Positions 16,666 through 26,025 are shown, numbered from the stretch's first letter. The stretch: DNA of 64,000 nt from an uncultured Propionivibrio sp. (GCF_963666255.1 NZ_OY762655.1:496001-560000), one strand, 5' to 3'. A program made the numbers and translations. The notes: a model not told the origin generated them from the sequence alone.

Positions 16666-16682
16666 GTATCGCCGACTGCAAT

Positions 16683-17084
16683 CTAGCGCTTGATGAATGG
16701 CTCGAAAGAAGAGCCGCCAAAGCTACGCGCACCGAACCAGAAAACAAGCAAACCCAGGATCGCACCTGCAATTGCTCCGGATTCCTCGTACATCGACATG
16801 CCGACGATGGCGCCGATGAGCAAACCCAGCAATGGCACCAAATAGCTTCGAATGACCGTCTTGTAAAGCGCACCGTCGGCAAGTGCGACTGTTACTGCAT
16901 CACCGACTGCCAGCCCCCCCGGATTCTTCAGCCAGAATGAATCCGGACTCTTGCACAACAGATTTCCGAGGTTGTTACCACCGCAACCGCCCTCTTCGTG
17001 GCAACGACCACACCCTTTCTGTTCGATGCGAACAAGAACCTTGTTGCTGTCGCAGGCCTCAACCACACCCACAGTTTCAATCAT
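16683..17084 (-). CDS. rseC: RseC/MucC family sigma-E and SoxR regulator
   Basis: 133 residues. The N-terminal part has a cysteine cluster (CGRCHEEGGCGG, plus one more Cys near 44), then two hydrophobic segments (about 76-96 and 100-120) that place it in the inner membrane. The family modulates RpoE in E. coli and contributes to SoxR reduction. It follows rpoE directly, 14 nt after its stop. In E. coli rseA and rseB lie between them; here they do not. Confidence 0.88.
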   Translation of the reverse strand: MIETVGVVEACDSNKVLVRIEQKGCGRCHEEGGCGGNNLGNLLCKSPDSFWLKNPGGLAVGDAVTVALADGALYKTVIRSYLVPLLGLLIGAIVGMSMYEESGAIAGAILGLLVFWFGARSFGGSSFEPFIKR

Positions 17085-17098
17085 CCAGGCCTCCGGTA

Positions 17099-17698
17099 CT
17101 ACCAGCGGTGATCCGGTGCCGTATCAAGCAGTGGCCGCAACTTTTCGGCAACCGCTTCGCGTGCACGAAAGATGCGTGAGCGTACCGTTCCGATCGGACA
17201 ATTCATTTCGACGGCGATTTCCTCGTAGCTCAACCCTTCGATTTCTCGTAGCACAATTGCATTGCGCAATTCTTCCGGCAGGGCCTCCATCGCCGCATTA
17301 ACGGTTTGGCCGATTTGTTTTGACTGGAGAACGCGTTCGGGTGTGTTGATGTCGCGCAGTTGATCGGCATCTTCGAACGTTTCGGCCTCGTCCGCATCGA
17401 AATCGGTTGACGTCGGTGCACGCCGCCCCTTGGCCACCAGATAATTCTTGGCGGTGTTAATGCCAATTCGGTAGAGCCACGTATAAAAGGCGCTTTCTCC
17501 ACGGAACGACGGCAGCGCTCGAAAAGCCTTGATAAAAGCTTCCTGCGCAACATCTTCCACTTCGGCATGGTCGCGGATAAAACGCGACAACAGGCGGTTG
17601 AGTTTGCGCTGATACTTGGCGACCAACTTTTCGAATGCCAACTGATCACCTGCTTGGGCGCGCTCGACCAAGGCCTGATCCATTTCGCGTTCGCTCAT
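17099..17698 (-). CDS. rpoE: Envelope stress sigma factor RpoE (AlgU type)
   Basis: 199 residues. ECF sigma factor for outer-membrane protein stress. Region 2 holds DQALVERAQAGDQLAF and the core-binding EDVAQEAFIKAFRALPSF with YTWLYRIGINTAKNYL (about residues 50-95). Region 4 holds LREIEGLSYEEIAVEMNC-type helix-turn-helix residues and PIGTVRSRIFRARE. I took the ATG at 17698 (MSEREMDQ) as in other RpoE proteins; the frame stays open another 44 codons without support. The neighbours nadB (divergent) and rseC are conserved, but rseA and rseB are missing from their usual place. Confidence 0.95.
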   Translation of the reverse strand: MSEREMDQALVERAQAGDQLAFEKLVAKYQRKLNRLLSRFIRDHAEVEDVAQEAFIKAFRALPSFRGESAFYTWLYRIGINTAKNYLVAKGRRAPTSTDFDADEAETFEDADQLRDINTPERVLQSKQIGQTVNAAMEALPEELRNAIVLREIEGLSYEEIAVEMNCPIGTVRSRIFRAREAVAEKLRPLLDTAPDHRW

Positions 17699-17740
17699 TC
17701 TTTTTGGGTTCCCTATCGGAGACAACTTAAATGTTAAGGG

Positions 17741-17746
17741 AGTATA
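17741..17746 (-). promoter_or_regulatory. Putative -10 box for the rpoE operon
   Basis: TATACT on the minus strand lies about 43 nt before the rpoE ATG. No good -35 hexamer is seen, and I could not find a convincing GGAACTT-type sigma-E box for autoregulation. Confidence 0.3.
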
Positions 17747-17852
17747 GCGCAACGCGCCTTCTTCGTCCTTTTGGCTGGTCAAAATTGACAAAAAACAGCA
17801 TAGGTATAGCCATTTCGTCAATAGGGGCAAGTCAAGACTCGGATGCTCATGC

Positions 17853-17858
17853 TATAGT
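17853..17858 (+). promoter_or_regulatory. Putative extended -10 promoter of nadB
   Basis: TGCTATAGT gives a TGn extension plus TATAGT, 28 nt before the nadB GTG. The -35 region is weak, as is common for extended -10 promoters. Confidence 0.4.
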
Positions 17859-17885
17859 TGCCACCCCATCCTTCGGACAAGTATC

Positions 17886-19469
17886 GTGGCAAGCTATTTC
17901 GATGTTCTGGTGATTGGTGGCGGGCTGGCGGGCCAGTCTGCTGCATTGAGGCTGGCAAAACATTGCAAGGTCGGACTGATCAGCAAACGTTCGCTCGAAG
18001 ATAGTGCGTCAGGATGGGCTCAAGGCGGCATAGCAGCCGTGCTCGACGATCAGGATACGGTTGAAGCACATATCAAGGATACGCTAACGGCAGGCGCGTT
18101 CCTCAATGATCTCCCCGCAACGCGATTCGTCGTCGAAAATGGTCGACGCGCGATCGAATGGTTGATTGACCAGGGCGTTCCATTCAGCCGTGAGAGCGGC
18201 AACTATCACCTGACGCGGGAAGGCGGCCACAGCACCCGGCGTGTCATTCACGTCGCCGACACGACTGGACTTGCGGTACAACAGGTACTTACCGCCAAGG
18301 TCCGGCAGAGTCCCAATATCACGGTACTTGAACAACATATCGCGGTCGACCTCATCACGAGCAGCAAGCTCGGTTTGAATGACAAACGCTGTTTGGGCGC
18401 CTACGTTCTCAATAACGATACTGGCGATATCATCACGATTGGTGCGAAGAACACCCTGATCGCAACCGGTGGTGCCGGAAAGGTGTATCTCTACACCACT
18501 AATCCCGACACCTCAACCGGAGACGGAATTGCAATGGCATGGCGAGCCGGATGCTCGATTGCCAACATGGAGTTCATTCAGTTCCATCCCACGTGTTTGT
18601 ACCACCCCCAGGCAAAGTCCTTTCTGATCTCGGAAGCGGTGCGCGGAGAAGGCGGCCTGTTACGCCTGCCAGACGGGACGCGCTTTATGCCTGACCATGA
18701 CCCGCGCGCCGAATTGGCACCGCGCGACGTCGTCGCCCGCGCGATCGATTTCGAAATGAAAAAGCGGGGACTTGATTGCGTTTATCTGGACATTTCGCAT
18801 CGTCCCGCCGAGTTCCTGCGCGAACACTTTCCGAACATTCTCGCCCGCTGCCTGGAACTCGGCATCGATATCACGCAACAACCCATCCCCGTCGTTCCGG
18901 CAGCACATTACACCTGCGGAGGCGTGGTCACCGACCTGCACGCGCGTACCAACCTGCCAGGACTCTATGTCGCAGGCGAAGCAGCGTGCACCGGATTGCA
19001 CGGGGCAAACCGCCTTGCCAGCAACTCCTTGCTCGAGTGTATCGTTTTCGCTGAAGCTGCGGTCAAGGATATGTTGAATCAATCCCCCGTCACGCTTCCC
19101 GAACTACCCGAATGGGATGAGAGCCGGGTCACTGACCCCGACGAGGAGATCGTTATCGCCCACAACTGGGATGAGCTCCGCCGCTTCATGTGGGATTACG
19201 TCGGCATCGTGCGCACGACAAAGCGGTTGCAGCGCGCCCAACATCGGATTCGCTTGTTGGCCAAGGAAATCGACGAGTTCTACTCGAATTTCAGAATCAG
19301 TCACGATCTGATAGAACTGCGCAATCTTGTCGTAACGGCCGAACTGATCGTTCGCTGTGCCTTGCAGCGCAAGGAAAGCCGGGGCCTGCATTTCAGCCGT
19401 GATTATCCCGACACTCTCAAGACCGTCAGGAATTCAGTGATCCGGCGCGGCCGTTGGTCTCGCTCGTAA
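17886..19469 (+). CDS. nadB: L-aspartate oxidase
   Basis: 527 residues. This FAD enzyme converts L-aspartate to iminoaspartate, the first step of de novo NAD synthesis. The FAD dinucleotide motif GGGLAGQSAALRL begins at residue 11. GWAQGGIAAVL, the HSTRRVIH segment, EFIQFHPT and the C-terminal GANRLASNSLLECIVF are characteristic. The initiator is GTG at 17886; no ATG in frame fits the N-terminal FAD strand. It diverges from rpoE as in E. coli. Its last 44 nt overlap the 3' end of the ygfX-like gene on the other strand. Confidence 0.96.
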   Translation: MASYFDVLVIGGGLAGQSAALRLAKHCKVGLISKRSLEDSASGWAQGGIAAVLDDQDTVEAHIKDTLTAGAFLNDLPATRFVVENGRRAIEWLIDQGVPFSRESGNYHLTREGGHSTRRVIHVADTTGLAVQQVLTAKVRQSPNITVLEQHIAVDLITSSKLGLNDKRCLGAYVLNNDTGDIITIGAKNTLIATGGAGKVYLYTTNPDTSTGDGIAMAWRAGCSIANMEFIQFHPTCLYHPQAKSFLISEAVRGEGGLLRLPDGTRFMPDHDPRAELAPRDVVARAIDFEMKKRGLDCVYLDISHRPAEFLREHFPNILARCLELGIDITQQPIPVVPAAHYTCGGVVTDLHARTNLPGLYVAGEAACTGLHGANRLASNSLLECIVFAEAAVKDMLNQSPVTLPELPEWDESRVTDPDEEIVIAHNWDELRRFMWDYVGIVRTTKRLQRAQHRIRLLAKEIDEFYSNFRISHDLIELRNLVVTAELIVRCALQRKESRGLHFSRDYPDTLKTVRNSVIRRGRWSRS

Positions 19470-19863
19470 GCCGCCAACGCAACCAGACACGAAGCCGGCG
19501 AAACTCATCCGCCCGCATCTGGTCGGGAAGCAATACGCGTTGCCTGCGAACCTGACCTTCCTCCTCCAACAGGTGGAGAACGACCAGAAAAAGAAAGACC
19601 GAGGTTTCCGGAAGAATGGTTGCGACGACGGCTTGCGGGGAATCACCCCAAAAGCATATTTCGTTCGCATTTTCCGCAGATAGTGCCAGACGACTGAATG
19701 TTTCGCGCCTCAAGGCTCTCGCAAGGGAAAGCACGACGAATACAAGCGCAACGAGACGGATTGGCGCCGGAAGCGAGACAAAAAACAGCGCCAGTGCCCC
19801 TAGCGCGTGAATCGAGACGAGGGAAAAGTCAAGAAGACGGGAGCGGCGCAGCGTGATAACCAT
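19426..19863 (-). CDS. YgfX family membrane protein
   Basis: 145 residues. Two adjacent hydrophobic segments near residues 13-48 are followed by a cytoplasmic beta-rich domain with LFLVVLHLLEEEG, RRQRVLLPDQM and DEFRRLRVWLRWR, the C-terminal motif of the YgfX (CptA) family. In E. coli YgfX is encoded with SdhE and has been described as inhibiting cell division and MreB/FtsZ. No sdhE-like gene is next to it here. It follows fabF by 23 nt, and its end overlaps nadB in the convergent direction. The ATG at 19863 fits the family; a longer frame would run into fabF. Confidence 0.75.
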   Translation of the reverse strand: MVITLRRSRLLDFSLVSIHALGALALFFVSLPAPIRLVALVFVVLSLARALRRETFSRLALSAENANEICFWGDSPQAVVATILPETSVFLFLVVLHLLEEEGQVRRQRVLLPDQMRADEFRRLRVWLRWRLTSETNGRAGSLNS

Positions 19864-19886
19864 CACTGCGCCGCCCGTCAATTCCG

Positions 19887-21125
19887 TCAGAACTTGCGGA
19901 ACACCAGCGAAGCATTCGTTCCGCCGAAGCCAAACGAATTGGAAACAGCGACATCGATCTTCATCTGGCGTGCCTGATTGGCACAATAATCGAGATCGCA
20001 GGCCTCGTCCTGGGTGAAGATGTTGATCGTCGGAGGCGAAATCTGATGATAAACCGCGAGGGTCGAGAAGACGGCTTCAACACCGCCGGCTGCGCCGAGC
20101 AGGTGACCCGTCATCGACTTCGTGGAGTTCATCACGAGTTTCTTGGCCTGATCGCCGAACGCGCGCTTGACCGCGATCGTTTCGGCCTTGTCGCCCAGCG
20201 GCGTGGACGTGCCGTGAGCATTCAGGTAAGTCACCTCGTCGACATTGACCCGCGCATTACGCAATGCACTGGTCATACAGCGCGCAGCGCCCTCCCCGTC
20301 TTCACATGGAGCTGTCATATGATTTGCGTCGGCACTCATGCCGAAACCGGCCAGTTCCGCGTAAATCTTGGCGCCGCGTGCTTTGGCATGCTCGTACTCT
20401 TCGAGAACGACAACGCCGGCACCTTCCGACAGCACGAACCCGTCGCGGTCCTTGTCCCAAGGACGGCTCGCCGTCTTCGGATCGTCGTTACGCGTCGACA
20501 AGGCACGGGCCGCACAGAAGCCACCGACTCCCAGTTGGGATACAGTCGACTCAGCACCACCGGCGATCATGACATCGGCGTCACCATACTCAATGAAGCG
20601 AGCGGCATCACCGATGCTGTGGGTTGCGCTGGCACAGGCACTGACGATGGCCAGGTTTGGCCCTTTGAGTCCGTACATGATCGAGAGGTTGCCCGAAATC
20701 ATGTTGATGATCGAGCCCGGAACAAAGAAAGGTGAAACCTTCCGAATACCGGACGCATTGAAGTCATCGCGCGTATTCTCGATCATTGGCAGGCCGCCAA
20801 TGCCGGAGCCAATGGCAACGCCGATACGATCGGCATCAGCCGGGTTGGCCTCCAGGCCAGCATCCTTCATCGCGTCAATCGCTGCAGCGATGCCGTAATG
20901 GATAAACGCATCCATTCGACGAGCATCTTTGAGCGGAATATATTTGCTGACATCGAAATCACGAACTTCCCCGGCGATTTGCGTGGAGAAAGTTGAGGCA
21001 TCGAAGCGCGTGATTTTATCGATCCCAGAACGGCCGGCAAGAATATTCTGCCATGCCTGTTCAACGGTATTTCCTACCGGCGAGATGATTCCCAGGCCGG
21101 TGATAACGACTTTACGACGTGACAA
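19887..21125 (-). CDS. fabF: 3-oxoacyl-[acyl-carrier-protein] synthase II
   Basis: 412 residues. It elongates acyl-ACP with malonyl-ACP in the fatty acid cycle, with the palmitoleate-to-vaccenate step as its special role. The N-terminus VVITGLGIISPVGN is typical. The nucleophile Cys164 is in VSACASATHS, and the two catalytic histidines are in NAHGTSTPLGD and SMTGHLLGAAG. It lies 91 nt after acpP. The acpP-fabF pairing is universal in proteobacteria. Confidence 0.97.
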   Translation of the reverse strand: MSRRKVVITGLGIISPVGNTVEQAWQNILAGRSGIDKITRFDASTFSTQIAGEVRDFDVSKYIPLKDARRMDAFIHYGIAAAIDAMKDAGLEANPADADRIGVAIGSGIGGLPMIENTRDDFNASGIRKVSPFFVPGSIINMISGNLSIMYGLKGPNLAIVSACASATHSIGDAARFIEYGDADVMIAGGAESTVSQLGVGGFCAARALSTRNDDPKTASRPWDKDRDGFVLSEGAGVVVLEEYEHAKARGAKIYAELAGFGMSADANHMTAPCEDGEGAARCMTSALRNARVNVDEVTYLNAHGTSTPLGDKAETIAVKRAFGDQAKKLVMNSTKSMTGHLLGAAGGVEAVFSTLAVYHQISPPTINIFTQDEACDLDYCANQARQMKIDVAVSNSFGFGGTNASLVFRKF

Positions 21126-21216
21126 TTTATTCTCCGGAAACAGGAAAACGACAATAAATTAGGAGAAATCCGGAATGACAGGCGACACAAGGCCGCCTGC
21201 ATAGCGCTGCAAGAAA

Positions 21217-21453
21217 TTACTTCTTGTGGCCGACGACGTAGTCGATCGCTTGCTGGACGCTGGTGATCTTTTCAGCTTCGTCATCCGGAATCTCGCACTC
21301 GAATTCCTCTTCGAGCGCCATCACCAGTTCAACCGTATCCAGCGAATCCGCGCCAAGATCGTCCACGAACGAGGATTCGTTCTTGATATCGGCCTCGTTG
21401 ACACCCAGTTGCTCGGCGACAATCTTTCTGACGCGTTGTTCGATATTATCCAT
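21217..21453 (-). CDS. acpP: Acyl carrier protein
   Basis: 78 residues, strongly acidic. The phosphopantetheine attachment site is Ser37 in [12 protein letters not shown]. AcpS at 10 kb would modify it. A good AAGGAG ribosome site lies 7 nt before the ATG. It carries acyl chains for the fab enzymes around it and acyl donors for PlsX, LpxA and LpxD. Confidence 0.98.
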   Translation of the reverse strand: MDNIEQRVRKIVAEQLGVNEADIKNESSFVDDLGADSLDTVELVMALEEEFECEIPDDEAEKITSVQQAIDYVVGHKK

Positions 21454-21500
21454 TCAAGTGCTCCTTCCCAAGGTTGATAAGGATGAAACAGGACTGTTTC

Positions 21501-21529
21501 ATTCTAACAAAACGACCGGATCTAACCAA
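21501..21529 (-). promoter_or_regulatory. Sigma-70 type promoter of acpP
   Basis: TTGGTT (-35) and TAGAAT (-10) on the minus strand are separated by exactly 17 nt, with the -10 about 48 nt before the ATG. A GAAACAG-TC-CTGTTTC inverted repeat lies just downstream. It would give acpP its own high-level transcript inside the fab operon. Confidence 0.55.
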
Positions 21530-21577
21530 ATGATCGGCAGGCGAACCGGTCGTTACCGCCTGCTGCCCTTGCGGGCG

Positions 21578-22321
21578 TTAATCCATGTACATGCCGCCGT
21601 TGACGTGAATCGTCGAACCGGTAACGTATCCGGCTTCCGGAGACGCCAGGAACGCCACCGCCGCAGCGACGTCTTCCGGGCTGCCGAACCGGCCGAGCGG
21701 TATGCCCGAAGCCAGCGCGTCTTTTTGTTTCTCGTCCAGTGCTTGCGTCATTCTGGTGTCAATGAACCCCGGCGCAACGCAATTCACGGTGATATTGCGG
21801 CTGCCGAGTTCACGCGCCAACGCCTTTGTCATGCCAAGAAGGCCGGCCTTGGACGCACAATAGTTCGCTTGCCCAGGATTTCCTGCGTGTCCGACAACCG
21901 AAGAAATATTGATGATACGCCCTGCCCTGGCCTTCATCATTCCACGCATGACCGCTCGCGAGGTCTTGAAAACCGCCTTCAGATTGGTATCGATGACCAG
22001 ATCCCAATCCTCGTCCTTCATTCGCATGGCGAGATTGTCGCGGGTAATGCCAGCGTTATTGACCAGAATTGAAATCGGGCCGAATTCCTTCTCAATCAGC
22101 GCCACGGTCGCATCGATCTGGCCTTCTGCCGTCACGTTCAACATGAGGCCGCGTCCGTTCAGGCCGGCTTCGGCGATTCGCGCGGTAATGGCGGCTGCAC
22201 CACTTTCGCTGGTCGCCGTTCCGATCACCGTCGCACCCTGCTTGCCAAGGGCGATGAGAATGGCTGCACCAATACCCTGGCTGGCCCCGGTAACAAACGC
22301 GATCTGACCTTTCAGCGTCAT
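21578..22321 (-). CDS. fabG: 3-oxoacyl-[acyl-carrier-protein] reductase
   Basis: 247 residues, short-chain dehydrogenase fold. NADPH-dependent reduction of 3-oxoacyl-ACP. The cofactor motif TGASQGIG (11-18), NNAGITRDNL, the catalytic Ser in ISSVVGHAGN and the YCASKAGLLGM box with Tyr and Lys are all present, as is the C-terminal GGMYM. It starts 3 nt after the fabD stop. Confidence 0.97.
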   Translation of the reverse strand: MTLKGQIAFVTGASQGIGAAILIALGKQGATVIGTATSESGAAAITARIAEAGLNGRGLMLNVTAEGQIDATVALIEKEFGPISILVNNAGITRDNLAMRMKDEDWDLVIDTNLKAVFKTSRAVMRGMMKARAGRIINISSVVGHAGNPGQANYCASKAGLLGMTKALARELGSRNITVNCVAPGFIDTRMTQALDEKQKDALASGIPLGRFGSPEDVAAAVAFLASPEAGYVTGSTIHVNGGMYMD

Positions 22322-22324
22322 CGA

Positions 22325-23263
22325 CTACTCCAGAGAAATATTGGCTTCGATCGAAGCGAGATCGGCCAGCGCAACGCCAGTCAACGTGTCGGCACAACGC
22401 TTCACAAGCCCAGCAAGCACTTTGCCCGGACCGCATTCCGCCACGGTCGTGACATCCATTGTCGCGATCTTTTGCATCGTCTCCACCCAACGGACCGGCG
22501 AGTACGCTTGACGGACGAGCGCATCCTTGATTTTTGCCGGATCCGTTTCGATCAGGACATCAACATTATTGATGACAGGAATCGTCGGCACCTGAAACTC
22601 GATTTCGGCCAGACGGGCAGCCAACCGATCAGCAGCAGGACGAATCAGCGAGGAGTGGAACGGAGCCGACACGGGCAACAGCACCGCACGCTTGGCACCA
22701 CGCGCCTTGCAGCCTTCGCAGGCAGCCTCGACGGCTGCCTTGCTCCCGGCGATGACCGTTTGACCGGGACCGTTGAAATTGACAGGTTCGACAACTTCGC
22801 CATTACCCAGTTTGGCTTCCGCTTCCGCGCACGCCTCACGAATCTTCTCGTCATCGAGATTAAGAATCGCGGCCATCGCGCCGGTACCCACCGGAACAGC
22901 CTCCTGCATTGCCGAGGCACGCAAGCGGACAAGCGGAACGGCATCCTTGAAGGCAATCACGCCCGCGGCAACGAGCGCAGAATATTCACCGAGACTATGC
23001 CCGGCGACTACCGACGGGAGCTTCCCACCTTTTTCCTGCCAGAGACGATAGGCGGAAATCGCCGCCGTCAACATGAGCGGTTGGGTATTGACCGTTTGCG
23101 ACAGCAACTCTGCCGGGCCGTCGGCAACCATTTGCCAAAGGTCCTGCCCCAATGTTGCGGATGCTTCGTCGAATGTTGCGCGAACGACCGGAGAATCGCC
23201 GTACGCCGACATCATTCCTACCGATTGGGACCCTTGTCCCGGAAAAACAAAAGCGAACGCCAT
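22325..23263 (-). CDS. fabD: Malonyl-CoA--ACP transacylase
   Basis: 312 residues. It loads malonyl groups onto ACP. The oxyanion motif FPGQGSQ (7-13) and the nucleophile elbow GHSLGE (88-93, Ser90) are clear; the catalytic His is in SAPFHSSL near residue 196-200. The ATG at 23263 has a strong GAGGAGG upstream, so the much longer open frame upstream is rejected. Confidence 0.97.
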   Translation of the reverse strand: MAFAFVFPGQGSQSVGMMSAYGDSPVVRATFDEASATLGQDLWQMVADGPAELLSQTVNTQPLMLTAAISAYRLWQEKGGKLPSVVAGHSLGEYSALVAAGVIAFKDAVPLVRLRASAMQEAVPVGTGAMAAILNLDDEKIREACAEAEAKLGNGEVVEPVNFNGPGQTVIAGSKAAVEAACEGCKARGAKRAVLLPVSAPFHSSLIRPAADRLAARLAEIEFQVPTIPVINNVDVLIETDPAKIKDALVRQAYSPVRWVETMQKIATMDVTTVAECGPGKVLAGLVKRCADTLTGVALADLASIEANISLE

Positions 23264-23273
23264 GGAAACCTCC

Positions 23274-24236
23274 TCAGAATTCGAGCAACGCAGCGCCCCA
23301 GGTAAAGCCGCCGCCAACCCCTTCGAGCAACACTTTTTGCCCACGCTGAATACGTCCGTCACGCACGGCTTGATCAAGCGCGAGCGGGACTGATGCTGCC
23401 GACGTATTGCCGTGCATGTCGACCGTGACAACGACCTTCTCGACGGGCAAGCCCAATTTCTTACCCGTTGAATCGATGATACGCATGTTTGCCTGGTGAG
23501 GCACGAGCCAATCGATCTCGGAGGGTGCAATACCGGCATGCGCACAGCATTCCTCGGCCATCTCGGACAACACCCGGACGGCAAACTTGAAAACGGCCTG
23601 GCCATCCATGCGCAGGAACGGATCGCCGACGACTTGACCGTTGCGCAGGGAACCCGGAACCGAAAGAATGCCATTCTGGGATCCGTCGGCATGTGCCACG
23701 GTTGCCAGGATACCGGGCCTATCGGACGCTTCCAGCACAACCGCGCCGGCACCATCGCCGAAAAGCACGCAGGTTGCGCGGTCTGTCCAGTCAAGAATTC
23801 GCGAAAACACTTCGGCGCCGACGACCAGGGCTTTCTTATGGCTCCCCGATTGAATGAACTTGTCGGCAATCGTCAGCGCGTAGACAAAGCCGCTGCACAC
23901 AGCCTGAATGTCGAACGCCATGGCCCCCTTGTTGCCCAACTTCGATTGCAACAGGCAGGCGGTACTCGGGAAAATGTAGTCAGGCGTCGTCGTCGCAACG
24001 ATGATCAGATCGATTTCCGATACATCCGTTCCCGCAGAAGCCAGGGCGTTCCGGCATGCTTCCAACGCCAAATCGCTCGTCGTACATTCCGGCGGAGCGA
24101 TGTGGCGCGAGCGAATACCGGTGCGTGTTGCCACCCATTCATCGCTGGTGTCGACACCACGCTGAATCAAATCCGAATTACTGACCGGATTCCCGGGCAA
24201 ATAACTACCGACCCCTGCAATACGCGAAAACGTCAT
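23274..24236 (-). CDS. fabH: 3-oxoacyl-[acyl-carrier-protein] synthase III
   Basis: 320 residues. It starts fatty acid synthesis by condensing acetyl-CoA with malonyl-ACP. Catalytic Cys114 is in [11 protein letters not shown], the His is in VPHQANMRI and the Asn in [13 protein letters not shown]. The FabH N-terminus [14 protein letters not shown] is complete. Its ATG follows the plsX TAG with no gap, so the two are coupled. Confidence 0.97.
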   Translation of the reverse strand: MTFSRIAGVGSYLPGNPVSNSDLIQRGVDTSDEWVATRTGIRSRHIAPPECTTSDLALEACRNALASAGTDVSEIDLIIVATTTPDYIFPSTACLLQSKLGNKGAMAFDIQAVCSGFVYALTIADKFIQSGSHKKALVVGAEVFSRILDWTDRATCVLFGDGAGAVVLEASDRPGILATVAHADGSQNGILSVPGSLRNGQVVGDPFLRMDGQAVFKFAVRVLSEMAEECCAHAGIAPSEIDWLVPHQANMRIIDSTGKKLGLPVEKVVVTVDMHGNTSAASVPLALDQAVRDGRIQRGQKVLLEGVGGGFTWGAALLEF

Positions 24237-25250
24237 CTAGTTGGCCTCCTGAATCGTATGCTGCTGCGCGACACGTTCGGAAATGCGCTGAAGAACACCG
24301 CTGCGCACAGTGTCCGCAGCCCGTTCCAGCGCATTGCAAAAAGAAAATGAATCGGCGGAACCGTGGCTCTTGAGGACAATCCCTCTGAGGCCAATGAGCG
24401 ATGCGCCGTTATATCTGCGGTGGTCAACCCGGCGCTTGAAATGTTTCAGCACCGGAAGCGCCACGACGGCCGCCATCTTTGTAAACAGATTCCGCCCGAA
24501 TTCCTGGCGAAGGAATGTCGCAAGCATTTGCGCCAGCCCTTCAGAGGTCTTGAGCGCGACATTGCCAACGAAGCCGTCGCAGACAACGACATCGGCCTCG
24601 CCTTTATACAGGCCGTCGCCCTCGACGTTGCCGATGAAATTGAGCCCGGACTCTTTGAGCAATTCCGCCGCACGCTTGACGACATCATTTCCCTTGATAT
24701 CCTCTTCGCCAATATTGAGAATTCCGACCGTCGGGCGATCCTTGTGTTCCAAGGCTCCCACGAGCGAAGCGCCCATGATGCCGAACTGCAGCAAATGCTC
24801 GGGAGAGCAGTCGACGTTGGCGCCCAGATCGAGCACATGAACATGCCCCGATATCGTTGGCAGGATGGCGCAGATCGCCGGCCGGTCAATGCCCGGCAGG
24901 GTCTTAAGGACAAAACGCGAAATCGCCATCAATGCGCCGGTATTACCCGCGGAAACGCACGCATCCGCCTCGCCATTCTTGACGAGATCGAGCGCCACGC
25001 GCATCGACGAATCCTTCTTGTTGCGAATCGCCAAGGCCGGAGACTCATCCATGCCGACGACCTCGCTGGCATGATGAAGGCGTAGTCGCGAAGGCAATTC
25101 CCCCTGTATCAGCGGGCGAATTTTGTCCTCGAGACCAACAAGAATCGCGCACACGTCCTCATGCTTGCGCAAGAGTTCGAGGGCGGCTGGCACGGTAACG
25201 ATGGGACCGTGGTCCCCCCCCATGCAATCGATAGCGACAGTAACCGTCAT
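24237..25250 (-). CDS. plsX: Phosphate acyltransferase PlsX
   Basis: 337 residues. PlsX converts acyl-ACP to acyl-phosphate for PlsY, and so links fatty acid and phospholipid synthesis. The N-terminal [10 protein letters not shown], then [19 protein letters not shown] and [11 protein letters not shown] are diagnostic. I chose the ATG at 25250 ([12 protein letters not shown]); ten upstream in-frame residues are not family-like. The order rpmF-plsX-fabH-fabD-fabG-acpP-fabF is shared with E. coli. Confidence 0.96.
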   Translation of the reverse strand: MTVTVAIDCMGGDHGPIVTVPAALELLRKHEDVCAILVGLEDKIRPLIQGELPSRLRLHHASEVVGMDESPALAIRNKKDSSMRVALDLVKNGEADACVSAGNTGALMAISRFVLKTLPGIDRPAICAILPTISGHVHVLDLGANVDCSPEHLLQFGIMGASLVGALEHKDRPTVGILNIGEEDIKGNDVVKRAAELLKESGLNFIGNVEGDGLYKGEADVVVCDGFVGNVALKTSEGLAQMLATFLRQEFGRNLFTKMAAVVALPVLKHFKRRVDHRRYNGASLIGLRGIVLKSHGSADSFSFCNALERAADTVRSGVLQRISERVAQQHTIQEAN

Positions 25251-25318
25251 CCGAAAAAAGGCAAAAGAAAAGGCAGGCACTCCCGAATTCGGGAATCGTC
25301 CCGCCTAGTTCTTAAAGC

Positions 25319-25498
25319 TTACTCGCCAGAACCCTTGGCAACTTTCTTGCCGCGGTAGTAACCCGATGGGCTCACATGGTGACGGAGATGCGCTTCGCCG
25401 GTCGTCGGTTCAACAGCCAGCGGCGGATTGGTCAGGAAATCGTGTGCACGATGCATCCCCCGCTTGGAAGGGGATTTTTTGTTCTGTTGAACAGCCAT
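25319..25498 (-). CDS. rpmF: 50S ribosomal protein L32
   Basis: 59 residues, short and basic. It begins [20 protein letters not shown] and ends [13 protein letters not shown]. The middle THE...[10 protein letters not shown] region matches L32, which is next to the peptidyl transferase region of the 50S subunit. The zinc-binding cysteines of some L32 proteins are absent, as usual in this group. It lies 20 nt downstream of yceD and 68 nt upstream of plsX. Confidence 0.97.
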   Translation of the reverse strand: MAVQQNKKSPSKRGMHRAHDFLTNPPLAVEPTTGEAHLRHHVSPSGYYRGKKVAKGSGE

Positions 25499-25518
25499 AA
25501 TTTACTCCAATAGTCCAA

Positions 25519-26016
25519 TTAAGATGCTTTGCCTTTGAACCCTTTGAGCACGGCGAACGGCGAACTGCTTCCGTCGTCTTGCCCGGTCTCCGGCAACGCA
25601 CAGCTTTCATGGCGGGGCGCGGACGGAAGATCAAGAATAATCTCATCTTCAATCAACGCCACGACATCCACTTCGCTTTGCGCGGGAAGAAAATCTTTGG
25701 AATCATCCTCGATATCTTCCTGCGTCAGCTCGTTTTCGTCGGCAACAAACTCCAGCAGGCTGTTGATCCCGAGTGAGTATTCCACCCCCTCAAGACAGCG
25801 CTGGCAGCACACCGACAAAACTCCGCTAACCTGCAAAAGCAACTGAGGCCGGTTCCGCTCGAGATTCATGCGGCCTTCGATACGGAACTTAAGAACGCCT
25901 GCCGAATCGGCCAGCGTGTCCAAAACCCGCGTCAGTTGAGCCACCGGCAACTCGCCTTCCAGCGATCTTGCCTCTCTTGCAAAAACCCGACTGTCGATTA
26001 CGATCTGCTGCGACAT
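25519..26016 (-). CDS. yceD: YceD family (DUF177) 23S rRNA accumulation protein
   Basis: 165 residues. The family motif VCCQRCLEGVEYSL lies near residues 69-82, followed by acidic DENELTQEDIEDD and the C-terminal box LVEDEIILDLPSAPRHE-like segment (residues about 120-137). E. coli YceD is needed for normal 23S rRNA levels, and the gene is almost always upstream of rpmF, as here. The predicted -10 box sits only 10 nt before the ATG, so the mRNA may be nearly leaderless; no Shine-Dalgarno is visible. Confidence 0.93.
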   Translation of the reverse strand: MSQQIVIDSRVFAREARSLEGELPVAQLTRVLDTLADSAGVLKFRIEGRMNLERNRPQLLLQVSGVLSVCCQRCLEGVEYSLGINSLLEFVADENELTQEDIEDDSKDFLPAQSEVDVVALIEDEIILDLPSAPRHESCALPETGQDDGSSSPFAVLKGFKGKAS

Positions 26017-26025
26017 AAGGCGCGC

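Noticed and set aside
17699-17830. N-terminal extension of RpoE
   Set aside because: The extra 44 residues lie in the divergent promoter region with nadB and do not resemble RpoE.
22325-23869. Long N-terminal extension of FabD
   Set aside because: The extension overlaps fabH out of frame and is Arg/Pro/Ser-rich; the ATG at 23263 has a strong ribosome site and the FabD consensus start.
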